Source of the DNA: Jeotgalibacillus soli
GTDB taxonomy: Bacteria; Bacillota; Bacilli; Bacillales; Jeotgalibacillaceae
Length of the DNA stretch: 64,000 nucleotides
Direction: 5' to 3'
NCBI RefSeq assembly: GCF_000829435.1
Contig: NZ_JXRP01000014.1
Span: forward strand, 1-64,000
Shown here piece by piece: positions 50,759 to 61,188 of this stretch (position 1 is the stretch's first letter; each line of letters starts with the position of its first letter). The notes under the pieces are model-generated. The model searched no databases and had not been told where the DNA came from. It saw only the letters and a list, made by a program, of their open reading frames with translations. Made by a program: the position numbers and the translations under genes.

Positions 50759-52303
50759 ATGAATACGAATGTACTGGAAAACAGCTTGTATGAATTAATC
50801 GTTGAAACATCAACCAATTTACCAAAGGATGTGCGAAGAGCAATTCGCGCTGCAAAAGCCCGGGAAAATGCAGGAACAAGAGCTGCAATGAGCTTGGCGA
50901 CCATTACGCAAAATATTCAAATGGCAGATGATAACGTTTCACCGATCTGTCAGGATACAGGTCTGCCTACGTTTAAAATTAAAACACCAGTTGGCGTAAA
51001 TCAAATGGAAATAAAGAAATCAATACATAGCGCGATGATCCGCGCAACAAAAGACGGCAAGCTTCGTCCAAACTCTGTAGATTCACTTACGGGGGAAAAT
51101 AGTGGAGATAATCTTGGCCTTGGGGTGCCGGTTATTAAGTTCGAACAATGGGAAAAAGATGATATAGAAGTGCGTTTAATCCTTAAAGGCGGCGGCTGTG
51201 AGAACAAAAATATTCAATACAGTCTTCCGTGTGAGTTGGACGGACTCGGCAGAGCAGGCCGTGATTTAGACGGAATTCGTAAGTGTATCATGCATTCGGT
51301 TTACCAGGCACAGGGTCAAGGCTGCAGTGCAGGATTTATTGGAGTGGGAATCGGAGGGGACCGTTCTTCAGGCTATGATCTAGCGAAGGAACAGCTTTTC
51401 CGCTCAAACGATGATATCAATCCACATGAGGATCTTCGTAAGCTTGAAGAATATATAGTGAATAATGCAAATGAGCTTGGAATCGGAACTATGGGCTTTG
51501 GCGGTGAAACCACATTACTTGGCTGTAAAATAGGTGTGATGCACCGTATTCCAGCAAGCTTCTTCGTTTCCGTGGCATATAACTGCTGGGCATTCCGTCG
51601 TCTTGGTGTATCACTAAATGCCGAGACAGGTGAAATTGTGGATTGGATGTACCAGGATGGAGAAAAAATCAGTTTTGGTGAAGAAGAACAACAGCCGTCA
51701 CAAACACCTGAAGAAGCACCAACTGTTGTAACACTGCAAGCGCCGATTTCGGAAGAAGACATTCGTAAGCTAAAAGTGGGAGATGTCGTACAAATTAACG
51801 GCATGATGTATACGGGACGCGATGCGATTCATAAGTATTTAAGCACCAATGATTCACCGGTAGATCTTAACGGTCAGGTTATTTACCATTGTGGTCCGGT
51901 TATGCTGAAGGATGAAGCAGGGAATTGGCATGTGAAAGCAGCGGGCCCAACGACATCGATTCGGGAAGAGCCTTATCAAGGTGATATTATGAAACGCTTC
52001 GGTATTCGTGCAGTAATAGGAAAAGGCGGTATGGGACCGAAAACACTAAAAGCTTTGGAAGAGCATGGCGGTGTTTATTTAAATGCCATTGGTGGAGCGG
52101 CTCAATACTACGCTGACCGTATTAAATCTGTCGAAGGCGTAGACTTAATGCAGTTTGGTATCCCTGAAGCCATGTGGCATTTAAAGGTGGAGGGCTTTAC
52201 TGCTGTTGTGACAATGGACGCACATGGCAACAGCCTTCATAAGGATGTTGATCAGTCCTCTTTAGAAAAGCTTTCCCAGTTTAAAGAGCCTGTATTCAGT
52301 TAA
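50759..52303 (+). CDS. Class I (4Fe-4S) fumarate hydratase
   Basis: A 514-residue single-chain class I fumarase with alpha domain (about 1-290) and beta domain (about 325-514) joined by an acidic linker near residue 300-320. Cluster cysteines: Cys64 in SPICQDTGLPTF, and those in LILKGGGCENKNIQYSLPCE and AQGQGCSAGFIGVGIGGDR. The beta domain has LKVGDVVQINGMMYTGRDAI and AVIGKGGMGPKTLKALEEHG. It interconverts fumarate and malate in the citric acid cycle; oxygen-sensitive, unlike the class II enzyme usual in Bacillus. ATG at 50759 after GGAAGGGGC. Confidence 0.92.
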   Translation: MNTNVLENSLYELIVETSTNLPKDVRRAIRAAKARENAGTRAAMSLATITQNIQMADDNVSPICQDTGLPTFKIKTPVGVNQMEIKKSIHSAMIRATKDGKLRPNSVDSLTGENSGDNLGLGVPVIKFEQWEKDDIEVRLILKGGGCENKNIQYSLPCELDGLGRAGRDLDGIRKCIMHSVYQAQGQGCSAGFIGVGIGGDRSSGYDLAKEQLFRSNDDINPHEDLRKLEEYIVNNANELGIGTMGFGGETTLLGCKIGVMHRIPASFFVSVAYNCWAFRRLGVSLNAETGEIVDWMYQDGEKISFGEEEQQPSQTPEEAPTVVTLQAPISEEDIRKLKVGDVVQINGMMYTGRDAIHKYLSTNDSPVDLNGQVIYHCGPVMLKDEAGNWHVKAAGPTTSIREEPYQGDIMKRFGIRAVIGKGGMGPKTLKALEEHGGVYLNAIGGAAQYYADRIKSVEGVDLMQFGIPEAMWHLKVEGFTAVVTMDAHGNSLHKDVDQSSLEKLSQFKEPVFS

Positions 52304-52326
52304 TTTTTATTACTTATCTGTTCGGG

Positions 52327-52355
52327 AGCACTCAGATCTTTCTGAGTGCTTTTTT
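52327..52355 (+). terminator. Fumarase gene terminator
   Basis: AGCACTCAGA (52327-52336) with TCTGAGTGCT (52341-52350) followed by TTTTT. Confidence 0.9.
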
Positions 52356-52461
52356 AAACTGATATAACAGCATATGCTATTTAAGGTGCATGTTGCTTGT
52401 TGTGCTACCACATAACCGTTCAGAAGTTGAACATCTTATAAATCAAGGGAGGAGTGTGAAG

Positions 52462-53244
52462 ATGTTACAGCATGGTAAGGCTCTTAAATGGATATTTGCT
52501 TTTACATTGGCAATAAGCGTAATGTATCCTATTTCAGCACAGGCAGAAACAATGCATTGGGGATTTCAGCGCGGGAAAAATGGAGAACAAGCCAATGCGG
52601 GTCCCAAATACGAGGCAATATTAAAAGAAAATGATGCCGTCTATAAGGGTTCCCCCGATGAAAAAGTACTGTATTTAACCTTCGATAATGGATTTGAAAA
52701 TGGCTATACGGAGAAAATTCTTAATGTATTAAAAGAAGAAAAAGTACCAGCTACGTTCTTTCTTACAGGACATTATTTACAAAGTGCCTCACCTCTTGTA
52801 AAAAGAATGGTGAAGGATGGACATATTATCGGAAACCACTCCTGGGGACATCCGGATTTGACCACAATATCAAAAGAACAAATGCTTGAAGAATTCGCAA
52901 AGGTAAAGAAGAAAACAGAGGAATTAACCGGTCAAAAGGAAATGATGTTTATTCGTCCGCCAGAAGGCGTTTTTAATGACTTTGTCTTAAAAACGGCAAA
53001 AGAAGCAGGGTATACTCATATTTTTTGGTCTGTTGCATTTGTTGATTGGCATGCGGATCGACCAAAGGGTGCTGATTATGCGTACAATGAGATCATGAAG
53101 CAAATCCATCCAGGTGCTGTCATTTTGCTTCATACAGTATCACCTGATAACGCTGGAGCACTTCAAAAAGTGATCCAGGATTTAAAAAAGCAAGGATATG
53201 AGTTCAAGGACTTGAATCATTTACTCAAGAATCAACCATCGTAG
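52462..53244 (+). CDS. pdaA: Polysaccharide deacetylase PdaA (muramic delta-lactam pathway)
   Basis: A 260-residue exported enzyme with signal peptide (ALKWIFAFTLAISVMYPISA, cleavage near AQA-ET) and a NodB deacetylase domain. Motifs: LTFDNGFENGYTEKIL (MT1), GHIIGNHSWGHPDLTT (MT2, metal His pair), RPPEGVFN (MT3), and HPGAVILLHTVSPDNA (MT5). PdaA deacetylates muramic acid so that spore cortex muramic-delta-lactam can form, which is needed for germination. NGFENGY with Asn after the first Asp is characteristic of PdaA. ATG 52462 after GGGAGGAG; 24 extra upstream codons rejected. Presence marks the host as a spore former. Confidence 0.93.
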   Translation: MLQHGKALKWIFAFTLAISVMYPISAQAETMHWGFQRGKNGEQANAGPKYEAILKENDAVYKGSPDEKVLYLTFDNGFENGYTEKILNVLKEEKVPATFFLTGHYLQSASPLVKRMVKDGHIIGNHSWGHPDLTTISKEQMLEEFAKVKKKTEELTGQKEMMFIRPPEGVFNDFVLKTAKEAGYTHIFWSVAFVDWHADRPKGADYAYNEIMKQIHPGAVILLHTVSPDNAGALQKVIQDLKKQGYEFKDLNHLLKNQPS

Positions 53245-53251
53245 AATATAG

Positions 53252-53313
53252 ACAAGATCATCAAAGCTAAACGCGGAACAAGCTTCTGCAATTTGCGGAT
53301 GATCTTGTTTTTT
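53252..53313 (+). terminator. pdaA terminator
   Basis: ACAAGATCATC (53252-53262) with GATGATCTTGT (53298-53308), loop of 35, followed by TTTTTTC. Confidence 0.8.
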
Positions 53314-53405
53314 TCGTTTAAAAAGATTTGTTCTCTTTAAAAGGTAGTAATTTAACTTAATTTATACTATATTTTGAATAACAGATATTTAAAGAGGGGC
53401 ATGTA

Positions 53406-54614
53406 ATGACAGAGCTGTCAATGAAGAAGGAATTAGAAGCATTAAAAATTGAAAACCAGTTATTGAAGGAACTACTATCACAATTTCCGCAAGCCATCGA
53501 TCATTCTTCAATACATTTCAGTCACCAGACAGAAAAAATGATGGAAAATCAATTACATCATAACAACGGGAGGAAAATGGACTTTTCAATCACTTCCGAT
53601 ATGTTTGAGGTAGCAGAAAGTATTCTTTACGAAATCCTTGATCATGTACCACATCATATCGTGTTTACAGATAAAAATGGAATCATCTCCTTATGTAATC
53701 TGCAGGCTGCAAGAGATTTAAAGGTTGAACAAAGGGATGTCATAGGCAAGCATATTCGTGAGCTTTTAAAATTACCGGATGAGAAAATCATTATTCTTGA
53801 AACGGCTAGAACGGGAACGGAAGTAGTGAATAAAGAAGTTCTTGATCGAAATTACGGGATTATTAATACAAGAATTATTTATGATGCAGACGGTTCAATT
53901 AAACGAGTAATAGGAACCTTTCAATTTTTAAACCGCTTTAAGGATGCGGAGAAACAGGCTCTTGCTGGAAGAATCGCAGCAGGAATTGCCCATGAAATCA
54001 GAAATCCTCTAACGACTGTCAGGGGGTATTTACAATTTCTGCAGGGGAGTGTAGATAATGAAATCTCCGACCTTTTTGAATCCTTGCTGATCCCTGAAAT
54101 TGACCGTGCCAATAAAATCATTTCTGATTTTCTAAGAATTGCCAAGCCTACAAAAACAAAAAAGGAATTCTTTCAGGTTGAAAAGTTTTTTAATGACCAT
54201 CTCGCCAATTTTTTAAATAGTGAAGCACTCCTATACAATGGAAGCATCAACTATGATATTAGTCCAGATTCTGCCAGTCGTTTTCTCGAAGGAGACAGCG
54301 ATGAACTAATTCAAGTCTTTATTAATTTGTTCAGAAATTCTTTAGAAGCGAATCAGGATCAGCGTTTAAGCATTCAAATTAACGTGAAGCTTGTTGAAAA
54401 TTGGTTGAGGATTTCATTCAGAGATAATGGTAAAGGAATAAACCCCTCAATTCTTCCCTATATATTTGACCCATTTTTCACAACGAAGGATGAAGGAACA
54501 GGACTTGGGTTATCGGTTTCGAGAAAAATCATTGAAAATCATCATGGAATCATGGAAGTGGACAGCAGTAAAGAAGGGACTATTTTTACAATTTTACTTC
54601 CTGTGGAAAAATAA
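53406..54614 (+). CDS. Soluble PAS-domain histidine kinase (sporulation-kinase-like)
   Basis: A 402-residue cytoplasmic kinase without membrane helices: N-terminal coiled coil (KKELEALKIENQLLKELL), a PAS domain near 70-185 (ILDHVPHHIVFTDKNGIISL), HisKA with the phospho-acceptor His in AAGIAHEIRNPLTTVRGYLQ, and an ATPase domain with N box FINLFRNSLEAN, G1 FRDNGKGI, F box YIFDPFFTTKDEGTGLGLS. No response regulator is adjacent, typical of orphan kinases such as KinA-KinE that feed Spo0F; this role is inference. ATG at 53406 after AGAGGGG. Confidence 0.9.
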   Translation: MTELSMKKELEALKIENQLLKELLSQFPQAIDHSSIHFSHQTEKMMENQLHHNNGRKMDFSITSDMFEVAESILYEILDHVPHHIVFTDKNGIISLCNLQAARDLKVEQRDVIGKHIRELLKLPDEKIIILETARTGTEVVNKEVLDRNYGIINTRIIYDADGSIKRVIGTFQFLNRFKDAEKQALAGRIAAGIAHEIRNPLTTVRGYLQFLQGSVDNEISDLFESLLIPEIDRANKIISDFLRIAKPTKTKKEFFQVEKFFNDHLANFLNSEALLYNGSINYDISPDSASRFLEGDSDELIQVFINLFRNSLEANQDQRLSIQINVKLVENWLRISFRDNGKGINPSILPYIFDPFFTTKDEGTGLGLSVSRKIIENHHGIMEVDSSKEGTIFTILLPVEK

Positions 54615-54653
54615 AGCGACCAGCTGACTATATAAGCTGTTCGCTTTATTTTA
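54610..54653 (+). terminator. Kinase gene terminator
   Basis: AATAAAGCGA (54610-54619) with TCGCTTTATT (54641-54650) and an inner AGCT pair; it overlaps the stop codon. Confidence 0.85.
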
Positions 54654-54715
54654 ATTGAATTAAGGCTGGTCTCATGATTCATGCTATAATGGCGAAAAAG
54701 GTTGGCGGGAATGAA

Positions 54716-55588
54716 ATGTGGCAAGAACGTGTGAAAATTAAGGGACCATATGCTTTTAATCGTGTAATCGAGCGTCTTTTGATTGATCCACTGAACGCTA
54801 TCGATACTGAACAAATGATGGTGAAGATGCCCTTTGATAGTGGACGGCGTCAGATGATCAGCGTGCAGTCAATTGGAACAAAGGATGACCCGGAATTTAT
54901 TGTAAGAGGGAGCTTTAAAGAAGATCAAGAAAAGGTGTTAAATTATGTGTTTGAACATTTCCAATGGGACTCTCCATTAAGTGGAATCAATCAACATTTC
55001 GCACAGTCTTCTCTTTCTTCCATTTTTGAAGAGCACAGCGGAACGCCTCTTGTATTGGAATCATCTGTTTACAGCAGTCTTATAAAGAGCATCATTCATC
55101 AGCAACTAAATATGGCATTTGCGAGCGTGCTTACCTATCGTTTTGTGACAAGTTTTGGTGAACGATTGGAGGATGTTTGGTTTTATCCGACACCTGATGT
55201 TGTTGCGTCTCTCAAAGTAGAAGAATTACGAGCATTGCAGTTTAGCCAGCGAAAAGCCGAATATGTCATTGGGGTAGGGGAACGTATTGTACAAGGACTC
55301 CTCAATGTAGCTTCTTTTTCTAGTTTAGAGGATGAAGAGATAAAAAAACAGCTCGTAAGCATACGCGGTGTGGGCCCATGGACCGCAGAAAATGTGCTAT
55401 TATTTGGACTTGGGCGATTAAATGTTTTCCCAATGGCGGATATTGGGATTCAAAATGCCATAAAGAAACAATTTAAAATGGACCGAAAGCCCACCATTCA
55501 AGAGATGGAGCTATGGAGTAAGGAATGGAATCCTTATTTGAGCTACGCATCACTCTACTTATGGCGGAGCATAGAAACAGGGAAGTGA
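54716..55588 (+). CDS. yfjP: DNA-3-methyladenine glycosylase, AlkA-like (YfjP)
   Basis: A 290-residue base-excision repair glycosylase. HhH-GPD fold: [20 protein letters not shown], then the hairpin [20 protein letters not shown] and catalytic Asp in [14 protein letters not shown]. It removes alkylated bases from DNA. In B. subtilis the same gene (yfjP) lies directly before yfjO, as here. The start is ATG 54716; ribosome site GGCGGG is weak, and an in-frame ATG at 54689 remains possible. Confidence 0.88.
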   Translation: MWQERVKIKGPYAFNRVIERLLIDPLNAIDTEQMMVKMPFDSGRRQMISVQSIGTKDDPEFIVRGSFKEDQEKVLNYVFEHFQWDSPLSGINQHFAQSSLSSIFEEHSGTPLVLESSVYSSLIKSIIHQQLNMAFASVLTYRFVTSFGERLEDVWFYPTPDVVASLKVEELRALQFSQRKAEYVIGVGERIVQGLLNVASFSSLEDEEIKKQLVSIRGVGPWTAENVLLFGLGRLNVFPMADIGIQNAIKKQFKMDRKPTIQEMELWSKEWNPYLSYASLYLWRSIETGK

Positions 55589-55593
55589 CACAG

Positions 55594-56994
55594 TTGAGTG
55601 AACAGCAAGGAGATATAAAAATAAAAGAAAAGCAGCAATTCCCTCTGACCATTAAACGTCTTGGGATCAATGGTGAAGGAGTCGGCTATTTTAAACGACA
55701 GGTTGTCTTTGTCCCGGGTACTCTGCCTGGTGAGGAAGTCGTGGTTGAAGCAACAAAGGTTCACACTAAATTTGCTGAAGCCAAGGTTATGAAAATCAGA
55801 AAAGCTTCACCGCACAGGGTAACTCCTCCGTGTTATGTGTACGAAGCATGCGGTGGGTGTCAGCTGCAGCATTTGGAATACTCTCAGCAGCTGGTTGAGA
55901 AAAAGGATCTTTTAATGCAGGCACTTGAACGTCATACAAAATTTCGTTTGGATGATCTCAATATTCGCGGCACCCTTGGCATGGAAACCCCTTGGCATTA
56001 CCGAAATAAGAGTCAATTCCAGGTTGGCAAGCAAGGCGAAAAAGTCATTGCAGGCTTATACGGACAGAACTCCCATCAGTTAGTTGATATCAAAGAGTGC
56101 ATTGTGCAGCGCAGTGAAACGAATAAAGTCATTCAGGTCGTAAGAAAACAGCTCGAAAAGCTTTCTATACCTGTCTACAATGAACGAAAAAGAAAAGGCT
56201 CTGTACGTACGATCGTGACACGTGTAGGCGTGCAAACGGGAGAAGTTCAAATCGTGATTGTTACGGCAACGAATGATTTGCCAAAGAAAGAACAACTGAT
56301 CAAAGCTCTGCAGAATAAACTTCCAGAAGTGAAGTCAATCATGCAAAACATTAACCCTTTATCAACTTCTTTAATCTTTGGTGAAAAAACAATTCTTCTG
56401 GCTGGGAAAAAAACAATCGAGGAAAAGCTGGATGGATACAGCTATCATCTATCAGCGCGAGCATTCTTTCAGCTTAACCCGCTTCAAACGGAAAAGCTGT
56501 ACAATGAAATTAAAAAAGCCGCGGATCTAACCGGCACAGAAAAACTCGTGGATGCATACTGCGGATCCGGAACAATTGGTCTGTGGTTATCTGAGGGGGC
56601 TGGGGAAATTAGAGGAATGGATGTCATTAAGGAATCCATTGAAGATGCAAGAATCAATGCTAATAGCTATCATCTTAAAAATACCCGCTATGAAGTCGGT
56701 ACTGCAGAGGAATGGATGCTGAAATGGAAGCAGGAAGGCTGGAGACCAGATGTTGTTGTGGTGGATCCTCCCCGTACAGGCTGTGACCCATCGCTGCTTA
56801 AAACCATTTTAGCTGTAAAGCCAAAGAAGTTTGTCTATGCGTCATGTAATCCATCAACACTTGCCAAGGACCTGATGATGCTATCAACCCATTATAAAAT
56901 AGAGTACATTCAGCCGATTGATATGTTTCCACAAACTAGTCATGTGGAAAGCGTTACGAAGCTGGTGTTAAAAGAACAAGCAGGGAGCCGATAG
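55594..56994 (+). CDS. yfjO: 23S rRNA (uracil-C5) methyltransferase YfjO (RlmD/RumA family)
   Basis: A 466-residue enzyme, the length of B. subtilis YfjO. An N-terminal TRAM domain ([20 protein letters not shown]), a 4Fe-4S site ([15 protein letters not shown] plus ECIVQR), a SAM domain ([17 protein letters not shown]) and a catalytic region [14 protein letters not shown] with nucleophile Cys in [16 protein letters not shown]. It methylates uridine in rRNA. The start is TTG 55594 (AGGGAAGTG upstream, formed by the yfjP end); the frame is open further upstream within yfjP but lacks a better site. Confidence 0.92.
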   Translation: MSEQQGDIKIKEKQQFPLTIKRLGINGEGVGYFKRQVVFVPGTLPGEEVVVEATKVHTKFAEAKVMKIRKASPHRVTPPCYVYEACGGCQLQHLEYSQQLVEKKDLLMQALERHTKFRLDDLNIRGTLGMETPWHYRNKSQFQVGKQGEKVIAGLYGQNSHQLVDIKECIVQRSETNKVIQVVRKQLEKLSIPVYNERKRKGSVRTIVTRVGVQTGEVQIVIVTATNDLPKKEQLIKALQNKLPEVKSIMQNINPLSTSLIFGEKTILLAGKKTIEEKLDGYSYHLSARAFFQLNPLQTEKLYNEIKKAADLTGTEKLVDAYCGSGTIGLWLSEGAGEIRGMDVIKESIEDARINANSYHLKNTRYEVGTAEEWMLKWKQEGWRPDVVVVDPPRTGCDPSLLKTILAVKPKKFVYASCNPSTLAKDLMMLSTHYKIEYIQPIDMFPQTSHVESVTKLVLKEQAGSR

Positions 56995-57010
56995 GGCCCC
57001 TGCTTGTTTC
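56977..57010 (+). terminator. yfjO terminator
   Basis: CAAGCAGGG (56977-56985) with CCCCTGCTTG (56997-57006) followed by TTTC; it overlaps the stop codon. Confidence 0.7.
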
Positions 57011-57120
57011 ATGTGAAATAAAGTTAAAAATGAGAATGTAGTCTTGCAGCTATGAGTGAGAAAAAGCATGGGAAATGGAATACATAAACGACTAACTGTA
57101 ATAGTATCGATGATGTTTGA

Positions 57121-57975
57121 TTATAGCTCTGTTGCGTATTTGTTCAATTCCTTACTCATTTTTTCAATCTCGTCAATAAACGAGGAAATTTCATCTGTTG
57201 AAGATGCCTGATCGCGTCCAACAGCCACAACTTTTTCGATTGATGCTGTGATTTCATTGATTGACTGCTGCATATTTAATAATGTGTTTTGAATTTTTTC
57301 CGTTGAGGAAACGGTCTCATTAGACAATTTACGTATTTCTTTTGCCACTACATCAAAGCCTTTTCCCATTTCACCTGCACGAGCTGCTTCAATAGAAGCA
57401 TTTAACCCTAGCAGATTGGTTTGATTGGCAATTTTTTTAATAAAGGTAATGACCTCATCTGTATTCTTCATTTCATTAGATGCGTGTGTGGACTGCTCAA
57501 GAAGTGTAGAACTAATTTCAGCTAGCCCTTCAGAACCCTTCGCTATATTTGTAATTCTTTCATTTGCATTTGTGATCGATGAGACAATCTGGTCAGAGAT
57601 ATTTAGCAGTTTCTTTTCGTTTTGTCTTTGTATTTGAATCGCAAGCGCTCCTACAACCTTATTGCCATCCATAATAGGAGTAGCAAGCCCCGTAAAAGAG
57701 AAACCAAAAAATTCAGCAGGAATTTCTTCTTCAAGTGACTTATTAAATCGTATGCAGTCCGCAAGCGGCTCTTTTGGGTTGATTCTTAGCCCAGGTTTTG
57801 CTCCTATATCAATTTTTCTGCCTGGATAGTAAGCTAGCCATTCTTCTCTATTTGTAAGGCCAATGGCAAGATCAGGCAAAATAGCACTGATTGTAGGGAT
57901 CACTTGGAGAAAAGCGTCTAATTTAGTTGAGATTATATCTGTTGAACGTAAACTATTTATAGATAAATTAGTCAT
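57121..57975 (-). CDS. yfmS: Soluble chemoreceptor, YfmS-like
   Basis: A 284-residue cytoplasmic chemotaxis signalling protein with no membrane helix. The N-terminal 120 residues form a sensor region ([40 protein letters not shown]), similar to the N-terminal unit of YfmS (286 residues) in B. subtilis. The signalling hairpin is short: [20 protein letters not shown] and [20 protein letters not shown]. It probably signals to CheA/CheW from the cytosol. ATG 57975 after AAAGGAA. Single gene. Confidence 0.87.
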   Translation of the reverse strand: MTNLSINSLRSTDIISTKLDAFLQVIPTISAILPDLAIGLTNREEWLAYYPGRKIDIGAKPGLRINPKEPLADCIRFNKSLEEEIPAEFFGFSFTGLATPIMDGNKVVGALAIQIQRQNEKKLLNISDQIVSSITNANERITNIAKGSEGLAEISSTLLEQSTHASNEMKNTDEVITFIKKIANQTNLLGLNASIEAARAGEMGKGFDVVAKEIRKLSNETVSSTEKIQNTLLNMQQSINEITASIEKVVAVGRDQASSTDEISSFIDEIEKMSKELNKYATEL

Positions 57976-58550
57976 AAGGTCATCATTCCTTTTTACTATT
58001 ATTGTTTCTTGATCGTATCATCCTTTTATACAAATCACTAATTAAAATGCTCTATTTGAAATTAAACTTTGTAAACTATTTCAATCAGATGCTTTTTAAC
58101 ATTTTAAATTTACAATTTAATAAGCAATAAGAACTATCATGATCCATTGTACACGTTGTTGAAAAGGGAAACGGTCAAAAATTTTAATCTCTTATTCATG
58201 ATGGTTCCGATACGTCCATGTAACCATTGCTGCTATAGCAGGATTAATCAAGTATATAATTTTTAATTATGTGGACAATAAGCATATCAATTGAATCATC
58301 AAAATTAACTGTTACTATGAAATGCTACGATGCTTCATTTAATTACCAATATCGCCTCCTGGGAGTACGTACATGCAATGCATTAACAGCTATATATGGT
58401 AAAATGATATTAGTTTGAATCATTTATTGTCTTGAAACGGGAGGGGACAATAGATGTGGTTCATATAAGATCATCTAATAACAGCTTCATAGCTTATTTA
58501 ACTGAATCAAGAGCTCTTTGTATTTTTATTCTTCTGGAGGTAGATCTTCT
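57976..58550. other. Intergenic region with possible leader elements
   Basis: About 575 AT-rich bases between divergent genes. Toward the right end ATTGTC...GACAAT frames GGGAGGGG (about 58427-58451), followed by a four-codon frame MWFI-stop at 58454. This could be a leader peptide or ribosome decoy for the CBS protein gene; no known riboswitch recognised. Confidence 0.35.
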
Positions 58551-59870
58551 TTGACAATTGAAATACTAATTTTACTTGTATTAATTGTGATTAATGCTTT
58601 TTTTGCAGCATCTGAAATTGCACTGATTTCATTAAATGACAATAAAGTAAAAATGATGGCTGATAGTGGGGATAAAAAGGCCATTATGTTACATAATCTT
58701 CTTTCTGAGCCGAGCCGCTTTTTAGCTACCATCCAAATTGGTATCACACTTGCTGGTTTTATGGCGAGTGCGTTTGCTGCTGAAAGCTTTGCTGGGCGGT
58801 TAGCGTCTTTCTTGTATGAAATGGGATTGCCAATTTCAGAAAGGCTTCTAGGCACAATCTCCCTTGTGGTCATTACGCTTGTTTTGTCATATTTTACATT
58901 GGTCTTAGGTGAGCTAGTACCGAAAAGGCTTGCTCTTCAAAAGGCGGAAGCTATTTCAAGGTTTGCAGTTGGTCCACTTACCTTTTTATCTAAAATTTCT
59001 TCGCCGTTTGTTAAGTTACTCACGTTATCAACCAATTCAGTTGTAAGACTATTTGGTGTAGATCCGAATGCTGAAGATGACAATATAACAGAAGAAGAAA
59101 TAAGAATGATGGTGGATGTAGGCAAAGAGCGCGGTTCTATTCAAGAAACAGAAAAAGTCATGATTAATAATATTTTCGAATTTAATGATAAAACCGTGTC
59201 TGATATTATGACGCATCGTACAAAGATTGTCGCCATACCAATTGATTACACGTTAAGACAAACGGTTCAAACTGCACTTGCAGAAAAATACACTAGATTT
59301 CCTGTGTACGAAAAACAAATTGATAATGTTGTGGGAATCTTGCATGTGAAGGATTTAATTCAGTTTGTAGACCATTCTGATCAGAAAGTGTTTAATCTGA
59401 GTGAAATGATGCGTGACCCTTTTTTTGTTCTTGAAACAAAAAGAATAGATGCTTTGTTTACTGAAATGCAGCAAAACAATGTTCATATGGCCATATCAAT
59501 CGATGAATATGGCGGTACGGATGGACTTGTAACAATTGAGGATGTTATTGAAGAAATCGTAGGGAATATTTTTGACGAGTATGATGCACCAGAAACGAAT
59601 ATAGAAGAAATAGACCAGCTTGATGAACATACTTACCTAATCGCTGGGACAACGAATCTTTATGTGGTAGAGGATTTATTGAAAATTGGTTTGCCCATTG
59701 AAGAATTTGACACCATAAGCGGTTTCGTTATTGGCCAGCTTGGCTATATTCCAAATGGAGAAGATCATCCGCGCCTTGAATATCAAAATGTCTCTTTTAC
59801 AGTGGAAGAAGTGTCTGACCGGAGAATTATTTCAGTTAAAATATTTGTAAGTAAAAACGAAGACGATTAA
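58551..59870 (+). CDS. Hemolysin-C/CorC-type membrane protein with CBS domains
   Basis: A 439-residue membrane protein. A DUF21/CNNM domain (about 1-185, three to four helices: LILLVLIVINAFFAASEIAL, GITLAGFMASAFAAESFAGR, LVLGELVPKRLALQ), two CBS domains (about 205-330: DIMTHRTKIVAIP, VVGILHVKDLIQFV, YGGTDGLVTIEDVIEEIVGN) and a C-terminal CorC/HlyC domain (EEFDTISGFVIGQLGYIPN). Relatives in B. subtilis are YhdP, YqhB and YrkA; MpfA/YhdP exports magnesium. The TTG 58551 after GGAGG is the chosen start. Confidence 0.9.
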   Translation: MTIEILILLVLIVINAFFAASEIALISLNDNKVKMMADSGDKKAIMLHNLLSEPSRFLATIQIGITLAGFMASAFAAESFAGRLASFLYEMGLPISERLLGTISLVVITLVLSYFTLVLGELVPKRLALQKAEAISRFAVGPLTFLSKISSPFVKLLTLSTNSVVRLFGVDPNAEDDNITEEEIRMMVDVGKERGSIQETEKVMINNIFEFNDKTVSDIMTHRTKIVAIPIDYTLRQTVQTALAEKYTRFPVYEKQIDNVVGILHVKDLIQFVDHSDQKVFNLSEMMRDPFFVLETKRIDALFTEMQQNNVHMAISIDEYGGTDGLVTIEDVIEEIVGNIFDEYDAPETNIEEIDQLDEHTYLIAGTTNLYVVEDLLKIGLPIEEFDTISGFVIGQLGYIPNGEDHPRLEYQNVSFTVEEVSDRRIISVKIFVSKNEDD

Positions 59871-59989
59871 TTATTTCTATACAAATCTCTTCTTGGACCA
59901 CTCGGTGGAACAGGAAGGGATTTTTATTATATAACAGATTTTAGCAAGACGTACTCTTTCTTCTAGTCTTAAACAGGTGGATATTGCAA

Positions 59990-60112
59990 ATGAACAAAAA
60001 AAGAAATAATAATAAAATAGCGATTCAACAGAATACACAGAAGCTGCGTGAGCAAACAATATTTAAAAAAGAGGATCGCTTTAGATTAAACGAACCTCTT
60101 TTCACGTTATGA
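59990..60112 (+). CDS. Candidate small basic protein, 40 residues
   Basis: ATG 59990 with AGGTGG eight bases upstream; the frame reads KKRNNNKIAIQQNTQKLREQ then KKEDRFRLNEPLF and a TGA at 60112. Basic, Asn/Gln-rich. It lies beside yfhF, where B. subtilis has small genes yfhE and yfhD, but I cannot align it with either. Its last third contains the yfhF terminator hairpin, which lowers confidence. Confidence 0.35.
   Translation: MNKKRNNNKIAIQQNTQKLREQTIFKKEDRFRLNEPLFTL
60064..60102 (-). terminator. yfhF terminator
   Basis: AAAAGAGG (60067-60074) with CCTCTTTT (60095-60102); on the minus strand TTTTTT follows, five bases beyond the yfhF stop. Confidence 0.8.
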
Positions 60113-61012
60113 ATAGATCTCCTCCAGCGCTTCATGAAGTGTCGGATAAAGAAAAGTGAATCCATGCTCTTCCAAAACTTTTGGCAGCACTTTTTGACCT
60201 TCTAGCACAAGTGAGCTTTTATCACCTAGTGCAAGCTTTAAGGCAAAGCTTGGTGCTGGGATCCAGTGTGGGCGATTCAGCATTTGGCCTAATGTCTCGC
60301 CAAATTCTTTCATTCGCGTGGGATTTGGCGCTGTAACATTAAAAGGTCCTTCAATTTTATGGTGCTCCAGGACAAATAAAATAGCTCGTGCTACATCTTG
60401 ATAATGAACCCAGGAGAGCCATTGTTTGCCGCTTCCAACAGTACCGCCGACCATAAGTTTATAAGGCATGGCCATGCTTGGTAAAGCTCCGTCTTTTTTA
60501 CCTAATATAATGCCGAAGCGTGCACATGCTACTCTGACGCCTTCATCTTCTGCAAGCCTTGCTTTTTTCTCCCAATCAATGACTGTTTCTGCTAGAAAAT
60601 TATGTCCCTTCTCTGTTGAAGTTTCTGTGAAAATTTTTGTTTCTGAAGGAGGATAATAGCCGACGGCACTGGCATTTATCAGGACAGAAGGTGTTATATC
60701 AAGTGCGCGTATAATACGTAAAATTTCGCCAGTTGCTTCCATCCGGCTATCATAAATGCGCTTTTTCTGGTCATCATTCCAGCGTCCATTATTGATTGAT
60801 TCACCTGCAAGATTAATAATCCAATCAATCTCCTCAAGCTCTTTTTCAGGCTGGGCATTTTCAGTAAGCCACTCGACATAATGCACTTGCTTTGTTGAGT
60901 CATATAAATCAGGGTTTCTCGTTAAAATGTAAACCTCATGCTGTTCTTGTACTAGTAAATTTGTAATTGTCTTGCCAGCAAACCCGGTTCCTCCGGACAA
61001 TAGGATTTTCAT
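60107..61012 (-). CDS. yfhF: TIGR01777-family epimerase-like protein YfhF
   Basis: A 301-residue NAD(P)-binding protein of the extended SDR type, TIGR01777 (SulA/YfcH) group. ILLSGGTGFAGKTITNLLVQ is the Rossmann motif, IDWIINLAGESINNGRW follows, and SAVGYYPPSETKIFTE and GALPSMAMPYKLMVGGTVGS complete the family pattern; DUF1731 forms the C-terminus (LPKVLEEHGFTFLYPTLHEA). Substrate unknown; relatives act in plastid and cell division. ATG 61012 after AGGGGGGA. Divergent from recX as in B. subtilis yfhF-yfhG. Confidence 0.9.
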   Translation of the reverse strand: MKILLSGGTGFAGKTITNLLVQEQHEVYILTRNPDLYDSTKQVHYVEWLTENAQPEKELEEIDWIINLAGESINNGRWNDDQKKRIYDSRMEATGEILRIIRALDITPSVLINASAVGYYPPSETKIFTETSTEKGHNFLAETVIDWEKKARLAEDEGVRVACARFGIILGKKDGALPSMAMPYKLMVGGTVGSGKQWLSWVHYQDVARAILFVLEHHKIEGPFNVTAPNPTRMKEFGETLGQMLNRPHWIPAPSFALKLALGDKSSLVLEGQKVLPKVLEEHGFTFLYPTLHEALEEIYS

Positions 61013-61188
61013 TCGTCATCCCCCCTGCTTATTACTGTTAATATTACCTGTTTGAAGATGAAAAAGCTTCTTTTAAGAGGCTGAGAGAAGATAATCTTTA
61101 ATTAATGGGAGAATTCCAGCTAGTTAGATTTCATAGATGGTTAAAGATGAAGAGGTAAATGTGATAAAGTAATAGTGAGGTGAGTGAG